The notes: generated from the sequence alone by a model not told the origin. DNA of 27,683 nt from Collinsella sp. (GCA_022745215.1 JAIIWC010000019.1:1-27683); one strand, 5' to 3'. Positions 6,321-15,984 are shown, counted from the stretch's first letter. Program-made: numbers and translations.

Positions 6321-7346
6321 CTAGTTAAGGCGCTCCACAAAGAAATCTGCCATGGAGAGGAACAGTTCACGTGCATGCGGGTCGAGCGAAACGTCCTCGA
6401 TGGCCGCTTTGGCCTTGGCGGTCAGGTCGAGCGCATAAGTGTGGGCGTAATCGATAGAGCCGGTCTCCTGGAAGATCTCCACGGCGCGCGCGAGTTGCGC
6501 GGGGTCCTCGGTGCCCGAGGAAAGGATCGCTTCAATCTCGTCGTGATAGCGCTCATCAGACAGGGCGTGCACGGCAACGAGCGTGCGCTTACCCTCGGTG
6601 ATGTCGGTGCGGAAGTCCTTGTTGGCGGCCTCCTTGGTGCCGATCAAGTTGAGCAGGTCGTCTTGAATTTGGAAGGCAAGGCCCGTGTGCAGGCCAAAGG
6701 CGCGCAGCGCCTCAATTTGCTCCTCGCTGCCTCCGCCAATGATGGCTCCGGTGGCAAGCGGCGTGGCTCCGCTGTAGTACGCGGTCTTGTGCGTCGCCAT
6801 GTCCAGATAATCGTCGACCGAGATATCGAAGCGTGCGTCACGGACCCAGCCCAAGTCGAGCGCCTGGCCCTCGATGGTGCGAACGATCATCTCGGTGAGC
6901 TCGTGGAGCACGCGCAGCTTCACGTCGGACTCCAGCGTGGGGTCGTCGAGAACCGTCTTGGTGACCATGGTGAGCGCTAGGTCGCCACAATTGATGGCAA
7001 GCCCCGTGCCCTCGGTGAGGTGCATGCAGGGCTTGCCGCGGCGCAGCTGTCCGTTGTCGGCGATGTCGTCGTGGATGAGTGCGCCCGACTGAAAGTGCTC
7101 GATGGCCGCCGCGGCGCTGCGGGCGCTCTCAAAGCTGCCGCCTACCGCGGTGGCGGCGAGCATGCAGATGAGCGGGCGGTGGCGCTTGCCAGCGTTTGCC
7201 GTAAATGCCGAGAGCGGGGTATACAGGTAGCGCTCGATATCGGCGGAAGTCGCCTGTCCGTCAAAGAACGTGGCCAGATAGTCGTTAATCTGGTCAAAGT
7301 GCTGGGTTAAAAAGCTGGTAAACGGACTGGACACGGGTTCTCGCAT
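6321..7346 (-). CDS. Polyprenyl (all-trans) diphosphate synthase
   Basis: 341 residues of the trans-isoprenyl diphosphate synthase family, which adds isopentenyl diphosphate units to an allylic primer. Motifs are in order: GKRHRP at 53-58, first aspartate-rich motif DDIAD at 93-97 followed by LRRGKP, GQALDL at about 160-165, HKTAYY at 186-191, second motif QDDLLN at 228-233, and GKRT at 252-255. The second motif ends in N where many bacterial enzymes have D. The length fits a medium-chain enzyme (geranylgeranyl to nonaprenyl), and chain length cannot be read with confidence. The product may serve quinone side chains or lipid carriers. The start is uncertain because no strong ribosome site precedes the ATG. 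It lies upstream of, and in the same direction as, the peptidoglycan-binding gene, 138 nt apart. Confidence 0.88.
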   Translation of the reverse strand: MREPVSSPFTSFLTQHFDQINDYLATFFDGQATSADIERYLYTPLSAFTANAGKRHRPLICMLAATAVGGSFESARSAAAAIEHFQSGALIHDDIADNGQLRRGKPCMHLTEGTGLAINCGDLALTMVTKTVLDDPTLESDVKLRVLHELTEMIVRTIEGQALDLGWVRDARFDISVDDYLDMATHKTAYYSGATPLATGAIIGGGSEEQIEALRAFGLHTGLAFQIQDDLLNLIGTKEAANKDFRTDITEGKRTLVAVHALSDERYHDEIEAILSSGTEDPAQLARAVEIFQETGSIDYAHTYALDLTAKAKAAIEDVSLDPHARELFLSMADFFVERLN

Positions 7347-7461
7347 TCTTTGATAGGTTGCATCGTTGCATTATGCAGACAACATATTGCCACATTAGGG
7401 CGTCGAGCGCGGCGGTTGAAGACGATTGGTCCATGCGGCCGCAAGTGCGGTAGGGGCTTGG

Positions 7462-9912
7462 CTAGATAAGCCCAAAGTGTTCGAGCGCGGTGACGACGCC
7501 GTCGTGGTCGATGCTGTCGGTGACATAGTCGGCCTTTTCCTTGAGGAAGTCCGGTGCGTTGCCCATGGCGATACCGACATCGACGGCGTTCATCAGCGAG
7601 ATGTCATTGCTGGCATCACCGATGCCATACACCGTTCCATGGTTGGGGTCGAGAGCGTCGAGTACGGACTGGATACCCTCGCGCTTGGTGCATTCGCGAG
7701 GCGAAATCTCGGTCACTTCGAGCTCGAGCTCGTTAAAGCAGAGCAGCGGCTCAAACGCTTGATCCTGAGCGATGCGGTTGGCAAGCGACGTGGACATTAA
7801 GATCTTGTAGGCGCTGTAATGTTGCAGCTGCGTAATTGCATCGCCCACGGTGCGGGCGTATCCGGGGGCGTCGGGCGCATCGGCACTCATGCGAACGACG
7901 CCATTGAGTCCCTCAAAACGAATCACTTCGTCCGATTGCTCAAGAATGGGAGCAAGGCGCTGCAGCATGCCGGGCGTCATCGCCAAATCGCGAATCACGT
8001 GTCCCTCAAGTTCGACATAGCCACCCGCGAGGCAGACGATGCCGGTCCAGGGCAGCTCGAGCAGCTTTGGATGGATGCAGCTCAGCGTGCGCCCTGTGCA
8101 GATAAACGCCATATTGCCCTTGGCGACAAAATCACGGATGGCTTGCGAGACCGCTTCATTGGGATAGGGGGAGAGGTCTCGCTCGCTCTCGGGAAGCTCT
8201 TGTGCCACTCGAGGGTCTTGCCAGGCGAGTGTTCCGTCGATATCGAAGAAGCAGATATCGCCGCGCTTATGGGCTGCGCTGGCGGCAGGGGAGGCCGAGG
8301 TGGTGGGCACAAATCCCGGCTCGAGGCCCATGATCTGGTCAAAATGCTCTTTAACGCGGGGAACGGAGATGCCAATAATCACCTGGGCGGTCTTGCCCGT
8401 AATGATGAGGCCCTTGGCGCCCACCGCGACAAACGACGCATTATCTGCAACGATGGAAGGGTCTACGACCTCGACGCGCAGGCGCGTGGCGCAGTTGGTT
8501 GCGCCCACGATATTGCCAACGCCACCTAAAAGCTGAATTACCCGCTCAGCGAGGACGTGATCTTGATCGGATTGAATACTGACCTCGCCATTGGGAGATT
8601 GTTCTTTGACAAAGCCGCTTCCCGTTAAACGATCGATTGCCGCGCGATTGGAGGCATGATTCTCGCGGCCCGGCGTCTTAAGGTCATAGACCAAGATGAG
8701 TGCTCGAAAACTAACAAAAAAGATGAGGCTAAAGGCAAGACCGATACCGAGCGCCAAAAGGTAGGAGCCGGCATGCATTCGCATGAGTGGGATGAAGTTG
8801 AAGGCCGTCATTTCCATGAGACCGCCCGAGAAGATGCCGACGATGCCAAAGAAGTTCATGGTCATGGCAAGGCAGGAGGACAGGACGGCGTAGAGCAAAA
8901 AGAGTCCGGGATAGGTGAACATAAAGAGAAACTCGAGCGGCTCGGTGACGCCGCAGACCACCGAGGCGACGATGGCGGGCAAAAGGATGACCTTAAGGCC
9001 GGCGCGGCGTTCGGGTTTGGCGGTGAAATAGAATGCTGCCGCGATGGCGGGAAGGCCAAAGAGCTTGCCCCAGCCGGTGGCGGTAAAACCTGCCCAGGGC
9101 GCAAGTTCATTTAAAGGGCGCGTGCTATGGGAGAGAATGGGGAGCAGGTTGGTCCACGTGGCGTAAATACCGTCGTGAATGACCAGATTGTCGTAATAGA
9201 TGGGCATATAGAGCAGATGGTGCAGCCCCATGGGCTCGAGCGCTCGCTCCAAAAACACAAAGATGCCCACGCCGAAGGGGCCGACGCCCGCAAGTGCGTG
9301 GCGCAGCGTTTCGGTCACAGCGTATGCGAAGGGCACGATGGCGGCCGAGATGGCGGCAAGGGCAAACACGGCAAAAAAGCTGATGAGGTAGACCAGCGAG
9401 GAACCCGAGAAGGTGCCGAGCCAATCGGGAACCTTGACATCGTAGAAGCGGTCATGGATGGCAACGACGGTTGCCGACACCGCCAGCGGGCCGATAATGC
9501 CGGTGTCGAGCGTCTTGATGCCGTCGATGACGGTGATGCCGCTGGCGGGGGTCAAAGACGACGGGTACTTAAGTCCAAGGTTGTCTCCGCTCAGCTTAAT
9601 GATCTCGCTCAAAAAGAAGCAATAGGCAAAATAGGCCACGAGTGCCTCGAGGCAGCAGCGTGCCGGTTGCTTTTGGGCAAGACCGATAGGCAGCGCTACG
9701 GCAAAAAGGAGCGGGAGACGTTTAAAGACCGTCCACGAGCCGCGCTGGATGATGGTCCAGAAAACGTACCAAGGGGTTCCGTATACGGCGAGATCGCCGA
9801 CGATGTCTACGGTCGTGGCGAGGGCGGAGATGCCGACCATGAGGCCTGATATAGAAAACAGCATGGCGGGCGCGAACATGGCTCCGCCAAAACGTTGGAT
9901 TTTCTGCAGCAT
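7462..9912 (-). CDS. Alpha-glucoside-type PTS EIIC-EIIB fused to Cof-like HAD phosphatase
   Basis: 816 residues from the ATG at 9912, which has GGAAGG 6 nt upstream. An in-frame ATG at 9948 lacks one. Residues 1 to about 425 are a glucose/maltose-family EIIC with PMGLHHLLYMPIYY, VTEPLEFLFMF and the family ending FRALILVYDLKTPGRE. About 450-535 is EIIB with the phosphoryl-accepting cysteine in GATNCATRLRV (C474). After an Ala/Ser-rich linker, about 550-816 is a HAD hydrolase: FFDIDGTL (D557, D559), CTGRT, and GIGDASNDISLM near the end. There is no EIIA domain, so a separate EIIA is needed. EIICB brings in and phosphorylates an alpha-glucoside. The tethered HAD could dephosphorylate that product; this is inference. 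It is divergent from a GntR/UTRA regulator. Confidence 0.88.
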   Translation of the reverse strand: MLQKIQRFGGAMFAPAMLFSISGLMVGISALATTVDIVGDLAVYGTPWYVFWTIIQRGSWTVFKRLPLLFAVALPIGLAQKQPARCCLEALVAYFAYCFFLSEIIKLSGDNLGLKYPSSLTPASGITVIDGIKTLDTGIIGPLAVSATVVAIHDRFYDVKVPDWLGTFSGSSLVYLISFFAVFALAAISAAIVPFAYAVTETLRHALAGVGPFGVGIFVFLERALEPMGLHHLLYMPIYYDNLVIHDGIYATWTNLLPILSHSTRPLNELAPWAGFTATGWGKLFGLPAIAAAFYFTAKPERRAGLKVILLPAIVASVVCGVTEPLEFLFMFTYPGLFLLYAVLSSCLAMTMNFFGIVGIFSGGLMEMTAFNFIPLMRMHAGSYLLALGIGLAFSLIFFVSFRALILVYDLKTPGRENHASNRAAIDRLTGSGFVKEQSPNGEVSIQSDQDHVLAERVIQLLGGVGNIVGATNCATRLRVEVVDPSIVADNASFVAVGAKGLIITGKTAQVIIGISVPRVKEHFDQIMGLEPGFVPTTSASPAASAAHKRGDICFFDIDGTLAWQDPRVAQELPESERDLSPYPNEAVSQAIRDFVAKGNMAFICTGRTLSCIHPKLLELPWTGIVCLAGGYVELEGHVIRDLAMTPGMLQRLAPILEQSDEVIRFEGLNGVVRMSADAPDAPGYARTVGDAITQLQHYSAYKILMSTSLANRIAQDQAFEPLLCFNELELEVTEISPRECTKREGIQSVLDALDPNHGTVYGIGDASNDISLMNAVDVGIAMGNAPDFLKEKADYVTDSIDHDGVVTALEHFGLI

Positions 9913-9950
9913 AATATGCCTTCCGGATGCAACATGCTGTGCGAGCAAGA

Positions 9951-9975
9951 ACGTTTAAACAATGAACTCATTGTA
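9951..9975 (-). promoter_or_regulatory. Promoter -10 and GntR-type operator of the PTS-HAD gene
   Basis: On the minus strand TACAAT (9975-9970) is a good -10 box. ACGTTTAAACAA (9951-9962 on plus) lies 7 nt downstream of it, over the likely transcription start. It matches TTGTTTAAACAA at 10 of 12 positions. Binding there would block transcription. The -35 box is not clear. Confidence 0.5.
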
Positions 9976-10072
9976 GAGGACTGGCTGCTTGCCACATTGA
10001 CGGTTTTGATTCGGTCCGATTTGGGTTTCGGGGGAACCGTCGACGGTAAATAATCCGTGCTTTACCGATAAT

Positions 10073-10084
10073 CGGTTTAAACAA
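10073..10084 (+). promoter_or_regulatory. GntR-type operator upstream of the regulator gene
   Basis: CGGTTTAAACAA matches TTGTTTAAACAA at 10 of 12 positions and contains the palindrome GTTTAAAC. It lies about 53 nt before the regulator start, which fits autoregulation. Confidence 0.5.
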
Positions 10085-10136
10085 CTTTAAGAAATGCTAT
10101 CGTGCCTAGCCATACATATTCATTAGAGGTGAAATC

Positions 10137-10856
10137 ATGCCAAAAGCGATTTACGAAGGAATCTACCGCGAGATCCGTTCGCGCATCATCAACGGGACCT
10201 ATGCGTTTCAGGAGATGCTGCCAACCGAAGCCGAGCTGACCGCGGAGTTTGGCTGCACGCGCAATACCGTTCGACGCGCCTTGAGCATGCTGGCCGACCA
10301 GATGTTTGTGCAGCCTATACACGGTAAGGGCGTGCGCGTTATTTGGCTTAAGGGCGAAACCGACATGCTGGGCGCACTCGAAGAGGTTGAGTCGTTTGGC
10401 GAGTTCGCAAAACGCAACAATGCCGTCGCATCGACCGAGGTCAAGTCTTTTGAACATTTGATTTGCACTGAGCAACTCTCTCGCCGCCTGGGCTTTAAGG
10501 TGGGCGAGGAGCTGATTCGCGTAGTGCGTGTCCGAAGCCTCAACGGCAGCGCGCGCCAAGTGGACCATGGCTACTTTTTGGCGTCGATCGCCAAGGGCCT
10601 GACCCCCGAGATTGCGGCGGATTCTATCTACGGCTATCTGGAGCACAAGCGCGGCGTCAAAGTGATGGCGAGCCGTCGTACGGTGAGTGTCGAGCTCGCC
10701 AACGATGAGGACTGCAGCTATCTGGACCTTGGCAAGTACAACTGCGTCGCCGTTATGGAGAGCCAGTCGTACACCTCGGACGGCATCTTGTTCGAGGTCA
10801 CGCATGCCCGCACACACCCCGAGATCTTCCATTACCGCGTCAATTCCAAGCGATAG
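10137..10856 (+). CDS. GntR-family (HutC/TreR subfamily) transcriptional regulator with UTRA domain
   Basis: 239 residues. The N-terminal winged helix (about 5-70) has the GntR signature: IYREIRSRIINGTY, LPTEAELTAEFGCTRNTVRRAL and a GKGVRV wing. Residues about 90-235 form a UTRA effector domain (LGFKVGEELIRVVRVRSLNG, YGYLEHKRGVKV, FEVTHARTHPEIFHYRV). UTRA domains bind small sugars, sugar phosphates or similar ligands; TreR binds trehalose-6-phosphate. The start ATG has AGAGGTGA 5 nt upstream. It is divergent from the PTS-HAD gene and followed by the ABC transporter. Palindromes matching a TreR-like site lie in all these promoters and in that of malQ. It is probably a repressor of the alpha-glucan genes; the ligand is unknown. 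Confidence 0.88.
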   Translation: MPKAIYEGIYREIRSRIINGTYAFQEMLPTEAELTAEFGCTRNTVRRALSMLADQMFVQPIHGKGVRVIWLKGETDMLGALEEVESFGEFAKRNNAVASTEVKSFEHLICTEQLSRRLGFKVGEELIRVVRVRSLNGSARQVDHGYFLASIAKGLTPEIAADSIYGYLEHKRGVKVMASRRTVSVELANDEDCSYLDLGKYNCVAVMESQSYTSDGILFEVTHARTHPEIFHYRVNSKR

Positions 10857-10897
10857 CCGGCTAGCTCGCAGCCTGACGAGACTCATGCCCTCAAAGC

Positions 10898-10946
10898 GAA
10901 AACGCCCGGTCAAACCGACGATGCATCGGCTTGATCGGGCGTTTTC
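10898..10946 (+). terminator. Intrinsic terminator after the GntR gene
   Basis: GAAAACGCCCG (10898-10908) pairs with CGGGCGTTTTC (10936-10946), with further internal pairing (TCAA/TTGA, CGA/TCG). The stem supplies its own T tract. Confidence 0.85.
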
Positions 10947-10967
10947 TCTGCATTCGATAACAAATAA

Positions 10968-11082
10968 TTGTTTATACAAAACTTGTCAAGTATCAAGTCG
11001 AAATTACCGTTCACCGAAGTTTTTCTACCGCTCTAGTAATACTTGTTCAAACAACTAGCCAAATAGCGTATTGTTCAAATCA
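10968..11082 (+). promoter_or_regulatory. Three GntR-type operator sites upstream of the sugar ABC operon
   Basis: TTGTTTATACAA (10968-10979) and TTGTTCAAACAA (11043-11054) are near-perfect palindromes. TTGTTCAAATCA (11071-11082) is a weaker third site. The first is close to the TTGTATATACAA-type site of TreR regulators. They lie in the 216-nt gap between the GntR terminator and the binding-protein gene. The promoter itself is not clear; TAATAC at 11037-11042 is a possible -10. Confidence 0.55.
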
Positions 11083-11162
11083 GCAAAAGGGGCAAAGTCC
11101 CCGAGCCAATCTCCGAAGGCGGCGGCAAAGGGTGCCGCCACGGTGTGAAAGGGTGGATTGTA

Positions 11163-12479
11163 ATGAAGAACGAAATGAGCAGAAGGCAGTTCCTGGGCTT
11201 TGCTGGTTCCGCGGCTGCGGTTCTTGGTCTGGGTCTCGTGGGCTGCGGTGGTTCTGCCGGCTCCGGCTCCTCTGCTTCTGGTGACGCTGCCGAGGTCTAC
11301 TTCCTCCAGTTCAAGCCCGAGGTCGACAAGGAGTGGAAGGAGATCGCCAAGGCGTACAAGAAGGAGAAGGGCGTCGAGGTCAAGATCGTGACCGCCGCCT
11401 CCAACACCTACGAGGAGAAGCTCAAGTCCGAGATGTCCAAGAGCTCCGCTCCGACGCTGTTCCAGGTCAACGGCCCCACCGGCCTTAAGAACTGGAAGGA
11501 CTACTGCGCCGATCTTTCCGACACCAAGCTCCGCGGCGAGCTCATCGACGACTCCCTGGCGCTGCAGTCCGACGGCAAGGATCTGGGTATCGACTGGGTT
11601 CAGGAGAGCTACGGCATCATCTACAACAAGGAGCTCCTCGAGAAGGCCGGCTACAAGGCCGAGGACATCAACTCCTTCGACAAGCTGAAGGCTTGCGCCG
11701 ATGACATCCAGGCCCGCAAGGACGAGCTCGGCGTTGACGGTGCCTTCACTTCCGCCGGTATGGATGACTCCTCCAGCTGGCGCTACACCACCCACCTCGC
11801 CAACCTCCCGCTCTACTACGAGTTCGAGAAGGAGCACAACCAGGAGGACGACGAGATCAAGGGCGAGTATCTCGACAACTTTAAGCAGATCTTCGACCTG
11901 TACATCACCGACTCCACCTGCGATCCTTCGCAGCTCGCCTCCAAGACCGGTGACGACGCCACCAACGAGTTCGCAACCGGCAAGGCCGTCTTCTACCAGA
12001 ACGGCTCTTGGGCCTACGCCGACCTCACCAAGGCCGGTATGACCGACGATCAGCTCGGCATGCTGCCGATCTACATCGGCGTCGACGGCGAGGAGAACCA
12101 GGGCCTGTGCTCCGGCGGCGAGAACTACTGGTGCGTCAGCTCCCAGGCTTCCGAGGATGCCCAGAAGGCCACCGAGGACTTCATGTATTGGTGCGTCACT
12201 TCTGACACCGCCACCAGCATCATCGCTGACAAGATGGGTCTGACCGCCCCGTTCAAGAGCGCTAAGGAGACCACCAACGTCTTCTCGCAGCAGGCCGTTG
12301 CTATGGCCAAGGACGGCAAGAAGACCGTTGCTTGGGACTTCGTTTACATCCCCTCTGAGGAGTGGAAGAAGAACCTCAAGCAGGCTCTCATCGCTTATGC
12401 TGCCGACAACACCAAGTGGGACGGCGTCAAGAACGCCTTCGTCGATGGCTGGAAGACCGAGAAGGCTGCTTCCGAGTAA
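11163..12479 (+). CDS. Sugar ABC transporter substrate-binding lipoprotein (CUT1 / family 1)
   Basis: 438 residues from ATG 11163, with AAAGGG 9 nt upstream. The N-terminus holds both a twin-arginine-like motif (SRRQFLG, residues 6-12) and a lipobox (LVGC, lipidated C28), so export of a folded lipoprotein by Tat is possible. A Gly/Ser/Ala linker leads to the mature binding fold: KEWKEIAKAYKKEKGVEVKIVTAASNTYEEKL, later SYGIIYNKELLEKAGY and GKAVFYQNGSWA, all typical of family 1 sugar-binding proteins. It is the first gene of an operon with two permeases and an ATPase. Codon use is strongly biased, which fits high expression. The nearby malQ and glgP suggest malto-oligosaccharides; this is not proven by the sequence. 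Confidence 0.9.
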   Translation: MKNEMSRRQFLGFAGSAAAVLGLGLVGCGGSAGSGSSASGDAAEVYFLQFKPEVDKEWKEIAKAYKKEKGVEVKIVTAASNTYEEKLKSEMSKSSAPTLFQVNGPTGLKNWKDYCADLSDTKLRGELIDDSLALQSDGKDLGIDWVQESYGIIYNKELLEKAGYKAEDINSFDKLKACADDIQARKDELGVDGAFTSAGMDDSSSWRYTTHLANLPLYYEFEKEHNQEDDEIKGEYLDNFKQIFDLYITDSTCDPSQLASKTGDDATNEFATGKAVFYQNGSWAYADLTKAGMTDDQLGMLPIYIGVDGEENQGLCSGGENYWCVSSQASEDAQKATEDFMYWCVTSDTATSIIADKMGLTAPFKSAKETTNVFSQQAVAMAKDGKKTVAWDFVYIPSEEWKKNLKQALIAYAADNTKWDGVKNAFVDGWKTEKAASE

Positions 12480-12510
12480 GCAGTTGCTGCCCAAGCTATC
12501 TGATTAGCGA

Positions 12511-12546
12511 CAGGGGGCGGGCAGACGTAGGTTTGCCCGCCCCCTG
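12511..12546 (+). other. Intercistronic hairpin between binding protein and permease
   Basis: CAGGGGGCGGGCA and its perfect 13-nt complement (12534-12546) enclose a 10-nt loop. No T tract follows. In sugar ABC operons such stems protect or partly terminate mRNA, giving more binding protein than permease. Confidence 0.75.
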
Positions 12547-12566
12547 CATATTGAAAGGACCCTTCT

Positions 12567-13421
12567 ATGGGCAAAGCACTCAAGCGCTGGTGGCCGCTCT
12601 TTATGCTGCCCACGTGCCTGGCGTTTATGATCGGGTTCGTGATTCCCTTTATCCAGGGTTTCTATCTCTCGTTCTGCCAGTTTATTACCATCAATAACGC
12701 GCACTTTGTCGGTATCGAGAACTACGTGCGCGCACTGACCGACCCGCAGTTCTCCACGTCGTTCTTCTTTACCGTGGCGTTTGCCTTCCTGTCGACGGTG
12801 CTCATCAACGTGATCGCGCTGGCCATCGCGCAGGCGCTCACCCGCAAGGCGCTCAAGGGCACCAACATCTTCCGTACGATCTTCTTTATGCCTAACCTGA
12901 TCGGCGGCATTGTACTGGGTTACATTTGGCAGATTCTGATCAACTGCCTGCTCTCCAACGTGGGTGCCCAGCTCATCGCCCTTAACTCTGCTGCTGGCTT
13001 CTGGGGCCTTATCATCCTGACCCTGTGGCAGCAGGTCGGCTACATGATGATCATCTACATCGCCGGTCTGCAGTCCATTCCGTCCGATTACATCGAGGCC
13101 GCCAAGGTTGACGGTGCCACGGCATGGCAGACGTTCTGGAAGGTTAAGATCCCTAACCTGATGCCGACCATCACCATCTGCCTGTTCCTGTCCATCACCA
13201 ACGGCTTTAAGCTGTTCGACCAGAACCTCGCCCTTACCGGTGGCGCCCCGGCGCACTCCACCGAGATGCTCGCCCTGAACATCTACAACACGTTCTATTC
13301 GCGTGCTGGCATCGCATGGCAGGGCATCGGTCAGGCCAAGGCAGTTATCTTCTGCATCCTGGTCGTCGCTATTTCTATGATCCAGCTTAAGGCCACGAGG
13401 TCCAAGGAGGTGCAGCAGTAA
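12567..13421 (+). CDS. Sugar ABC transporter permease (MalF/UgpA type)
   Basis: 284 residues and about six membrane segments, starting with a hydrophobic helix at about 10-35 (LFMLPTCLAFMIGFVIPFI). The cytoplasmic EAA loop, IEAAKVDGATAWQTFWKVKIP, which docks on the ATPase, lies near residues 176-195. ATG 12567 has AAAGGA upstream. Its TAA overlaps the next permease's ATG by one base, which implies translational coupling. Confidence 0.92.
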   Translation: MGKALKRWWPLFMLPTCLAFMIGFVIPFIQGFYLSFCQFITINNAHFVGIENYVRALTDPQFSTSFFFTVAFAFLSTVLINVIALAIAQALTRKALKGTNIFRTIFFMPNLIGGIVLGYIWQILINCLLSNVGAQLIALNSAAGFWGLIILTLWQQVGYMMIIYIAGLQSIPSDYIEAAKVDGATAWQTFWKVKIPNLMPTITICLFLSITNGFKLFDQNLALTGGAPAHSTEMLALNIYNTFYSRAGIAWQGIGQAKAVIFCILVVAISMIQLKATRSKEVQQ

Positions 13422-14260
13422 TGAAACGCGATAAGGCTATCAACCGCGCGCTCTCGATTTTCTTTACGATCCTGTCGCTCGCGTGGATCTACCCCGTGTT
13501 CATGATTGCGCTCAATTCCTTTAAGAAAGCGACCGCAATCAGCACCACCACGGCGTTCGATCTGCTCACGCCCGAGACGTTCAACGGCCTTGCAAACTAC
13601 GTGCATGCTCTGAACGAGCAGGGCTTTGCCTCGGCGTTTATGTATTCGCTCATCATCACGGTCACCTCGGTCGTGCTGATCCTGGTGTGCTGCTCCATGT
13701 GCGCTTGGTACGTGGTGCGCGTCAATAACAAGATCTCGAACTTCTTCTATTACCTGTTCGTCTTCTCGATGGTCGTGCCCTTCCAGATGCTCATGTTCAC
13801 GCTGTCCAACCTCGCGGACCGCATCGGCTTTAACACGCCGTTCAACATCTGCTTCATCTACCTGGGCTTTGGCGCGGGTCTGGCGGTCTTCATGTTCGCC
13901 GGTTTTGTCAAGAACATCCCGCTCGAGATCGAAGAGGCGGCCATGATCGACGGCTGCAACCCGGTCCAGGTGTTCTTTAAGATCGTCCTTCCCATCATGA
14001 AGCCCACCTATCTTTCGGTTGGCATTCTCGAGACCATGTGGGTCTGGAACGACTATCTGCTGCCCTACCTTACGCTCGACTCCACCAAGTACAAGACCAT
14101 TCCTATCTTGATCCAGTACTTCCGCGGCGGCTACGGCCACGTCGAGCTCGGCCCCATGATGGCATGCATCATGATGGTCGTCATCCCCATCGTCATCATG
14201 TACATCTTCTGCCAGAAGTACATCATTGACGGCGTTGTGGCAGGTGCCGTCAAGGGCTGA
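13421..14260 (+). CDS. Sugar ABC transporter permease (MalG/UgpE type)
   Basis: 279 residues and about six membrane segments. The N-terminus (FFTILSLAWIYPVFMIALNSFK) and the EAA loop EEAAMIDGCNPVQVFFKIVLP (near 171-190) are typical of the second CUT1 permease. It ends in an IIDGVVAGAVKG tail, the usual MalG-like ending. The start overlaps the stop of the upstream permease by one base. It would pair with that protein to form the membrane channel. Confidence 0.92.
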   Translation: MKRDKAINRALSIFFTILSLAWIYPVFMIALNSFKKATAISTTTAFDLLTPETFNGLANYVHALNEQGFASAFMYSLIITVTSVVLILVCCSMCAWYVVRVNNKISNFFYYLFVFSMVVPFQMLMFTLSNLADRIGFNTPFNICFIYLGFGAGLAVFMFAGFVKNIPLEIEEAAMIDGCNPVQVFFKIVLPIMKPTYLSVGILETMWVWNDYLLPYLTLDSTKYKTIPILIQYFRGGYGHVELGPMMACIMMVVIPIVIMYIFCQKYIIDGVVAGAVKG

Positions 14261-14285
14261 TGCCATAACTGTTTTGCAAGTTTTG

Positions 14286-14310
14286 GCGGCGCCCCTCAGC
14301 GCGGCGCCGC
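14286..14310 (+). other. Intercistronic hairpin before the ATPase gene
   Basis: GCGGCGCC (14286-14293) pairs with GGCGCCGC (14303-14310) around 9 nt. No T tract follows. It lies 18 nt before the ATPase start and resembles the hairpin after the binding-protein gene, so it may adjust downstream expression. Confidence 0.6.
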
Positions 14311-14328
14311 GTATCGAAAGGTAAAGAC

Positions 14329-15528
<1,200 letters not shown>

Positions 15529-15596
15529 GCCCGGTGCATCCAGGCCCTCCCTTTGGGCGACTGCGGCTTTGCCATCCTTTTGCCGTGGTCACATAT

Positions 15597-15640
15597 AAGG
15601 CTCCCCTCCTGTCCACTGGGCGAGAGGGGAGCCTTTCTTT
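15597..15640 (+). terminator. Intrinsic terminator of the ABC operon
   Basis: AAGGCTCCCCTC (15597-15608) pairs perfectly with GAGGGGAGCCTT (15624-15635), followed by TCTTT. Confidence 0.9.
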
Positions 15641-15667
15641 GTGTTGGGGCTTTCCGTCTGTCAGTTT

Positions 15668-15885
15668 GTCTTGATCTGCAACAGGTAGGGCCGATTTCGG
15701 ACGTTAGATGTTACAGATCGAGACGGTTCCGCTGTGCCAACCATTTCATCTAAATCTGTAACACCAAAGGCGAATTACACCTGCTAGATGTTACAGATTG
15801 AGATAAACCCAAGGGGAGGGGCCGGTATGTCTCAATCTGTAACGGCTGGGACCGTTTTGGTTGAGTAATTGCTACGGATCGAGAT
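15668..15885. repeat. Tandem array of three ~80-bp inverted-repeat modules
   Basis: Six copies of a 15-20 nt unit (consensus GATGTTACAGATYGAGA) alternate in orientation. Minus units begin at 15668, 15749 and 15829; plus units begin at 15705, 15785 and about 15866. Each minus/plus pair can fold into a stem with a loop of about 20-25 nt. The pairs recur every 80-81 bp, so there are three modules. The last plus unit (TTGCTACGGATCGAGAT) is degraded. Loops and spacers differ in sequence. The array fills the gap between the convergent ABC ATPase and glgP genes, inside their terminators. No ORF is convincing. Confidence 0.8.
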
Positions 15886-15923
15886 TGTTTGGCCGAGTCG
15901 GATCACAGGGTAACGTGCGGGCA

Positions 15924-15957
15924 CAAAAAACGGAGCCGTGTTGCCACGACTCCGTTT
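15924..15957 (-). terminator. Intrinsic terminator of glgP
   Basis: On the minus strand AAACGGAG..CGTG pairs with CACG..CTCCGT around a short loop and runs into TTTTTT (15929-15924). It lies 28 nt past the glgP stop. Confidence 0.85.
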
Positions 15958-15984
15958 CTCAAGAGGATGGGTAAGGGGAATGAG

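Noticed and set aside
11055..12494. A 479-codon minus-strand frame over the binding-protein gene
   Set aside because: Antisense shadow in a gene with strong codon bias; the translation is Leu/Val/Gly-rich without domains.
15668..15885. Possible CRISPR array
   Set aside because: Units alternate orientation and are paired as stems, and no cas genes are near; it is an inverted-repeat array.
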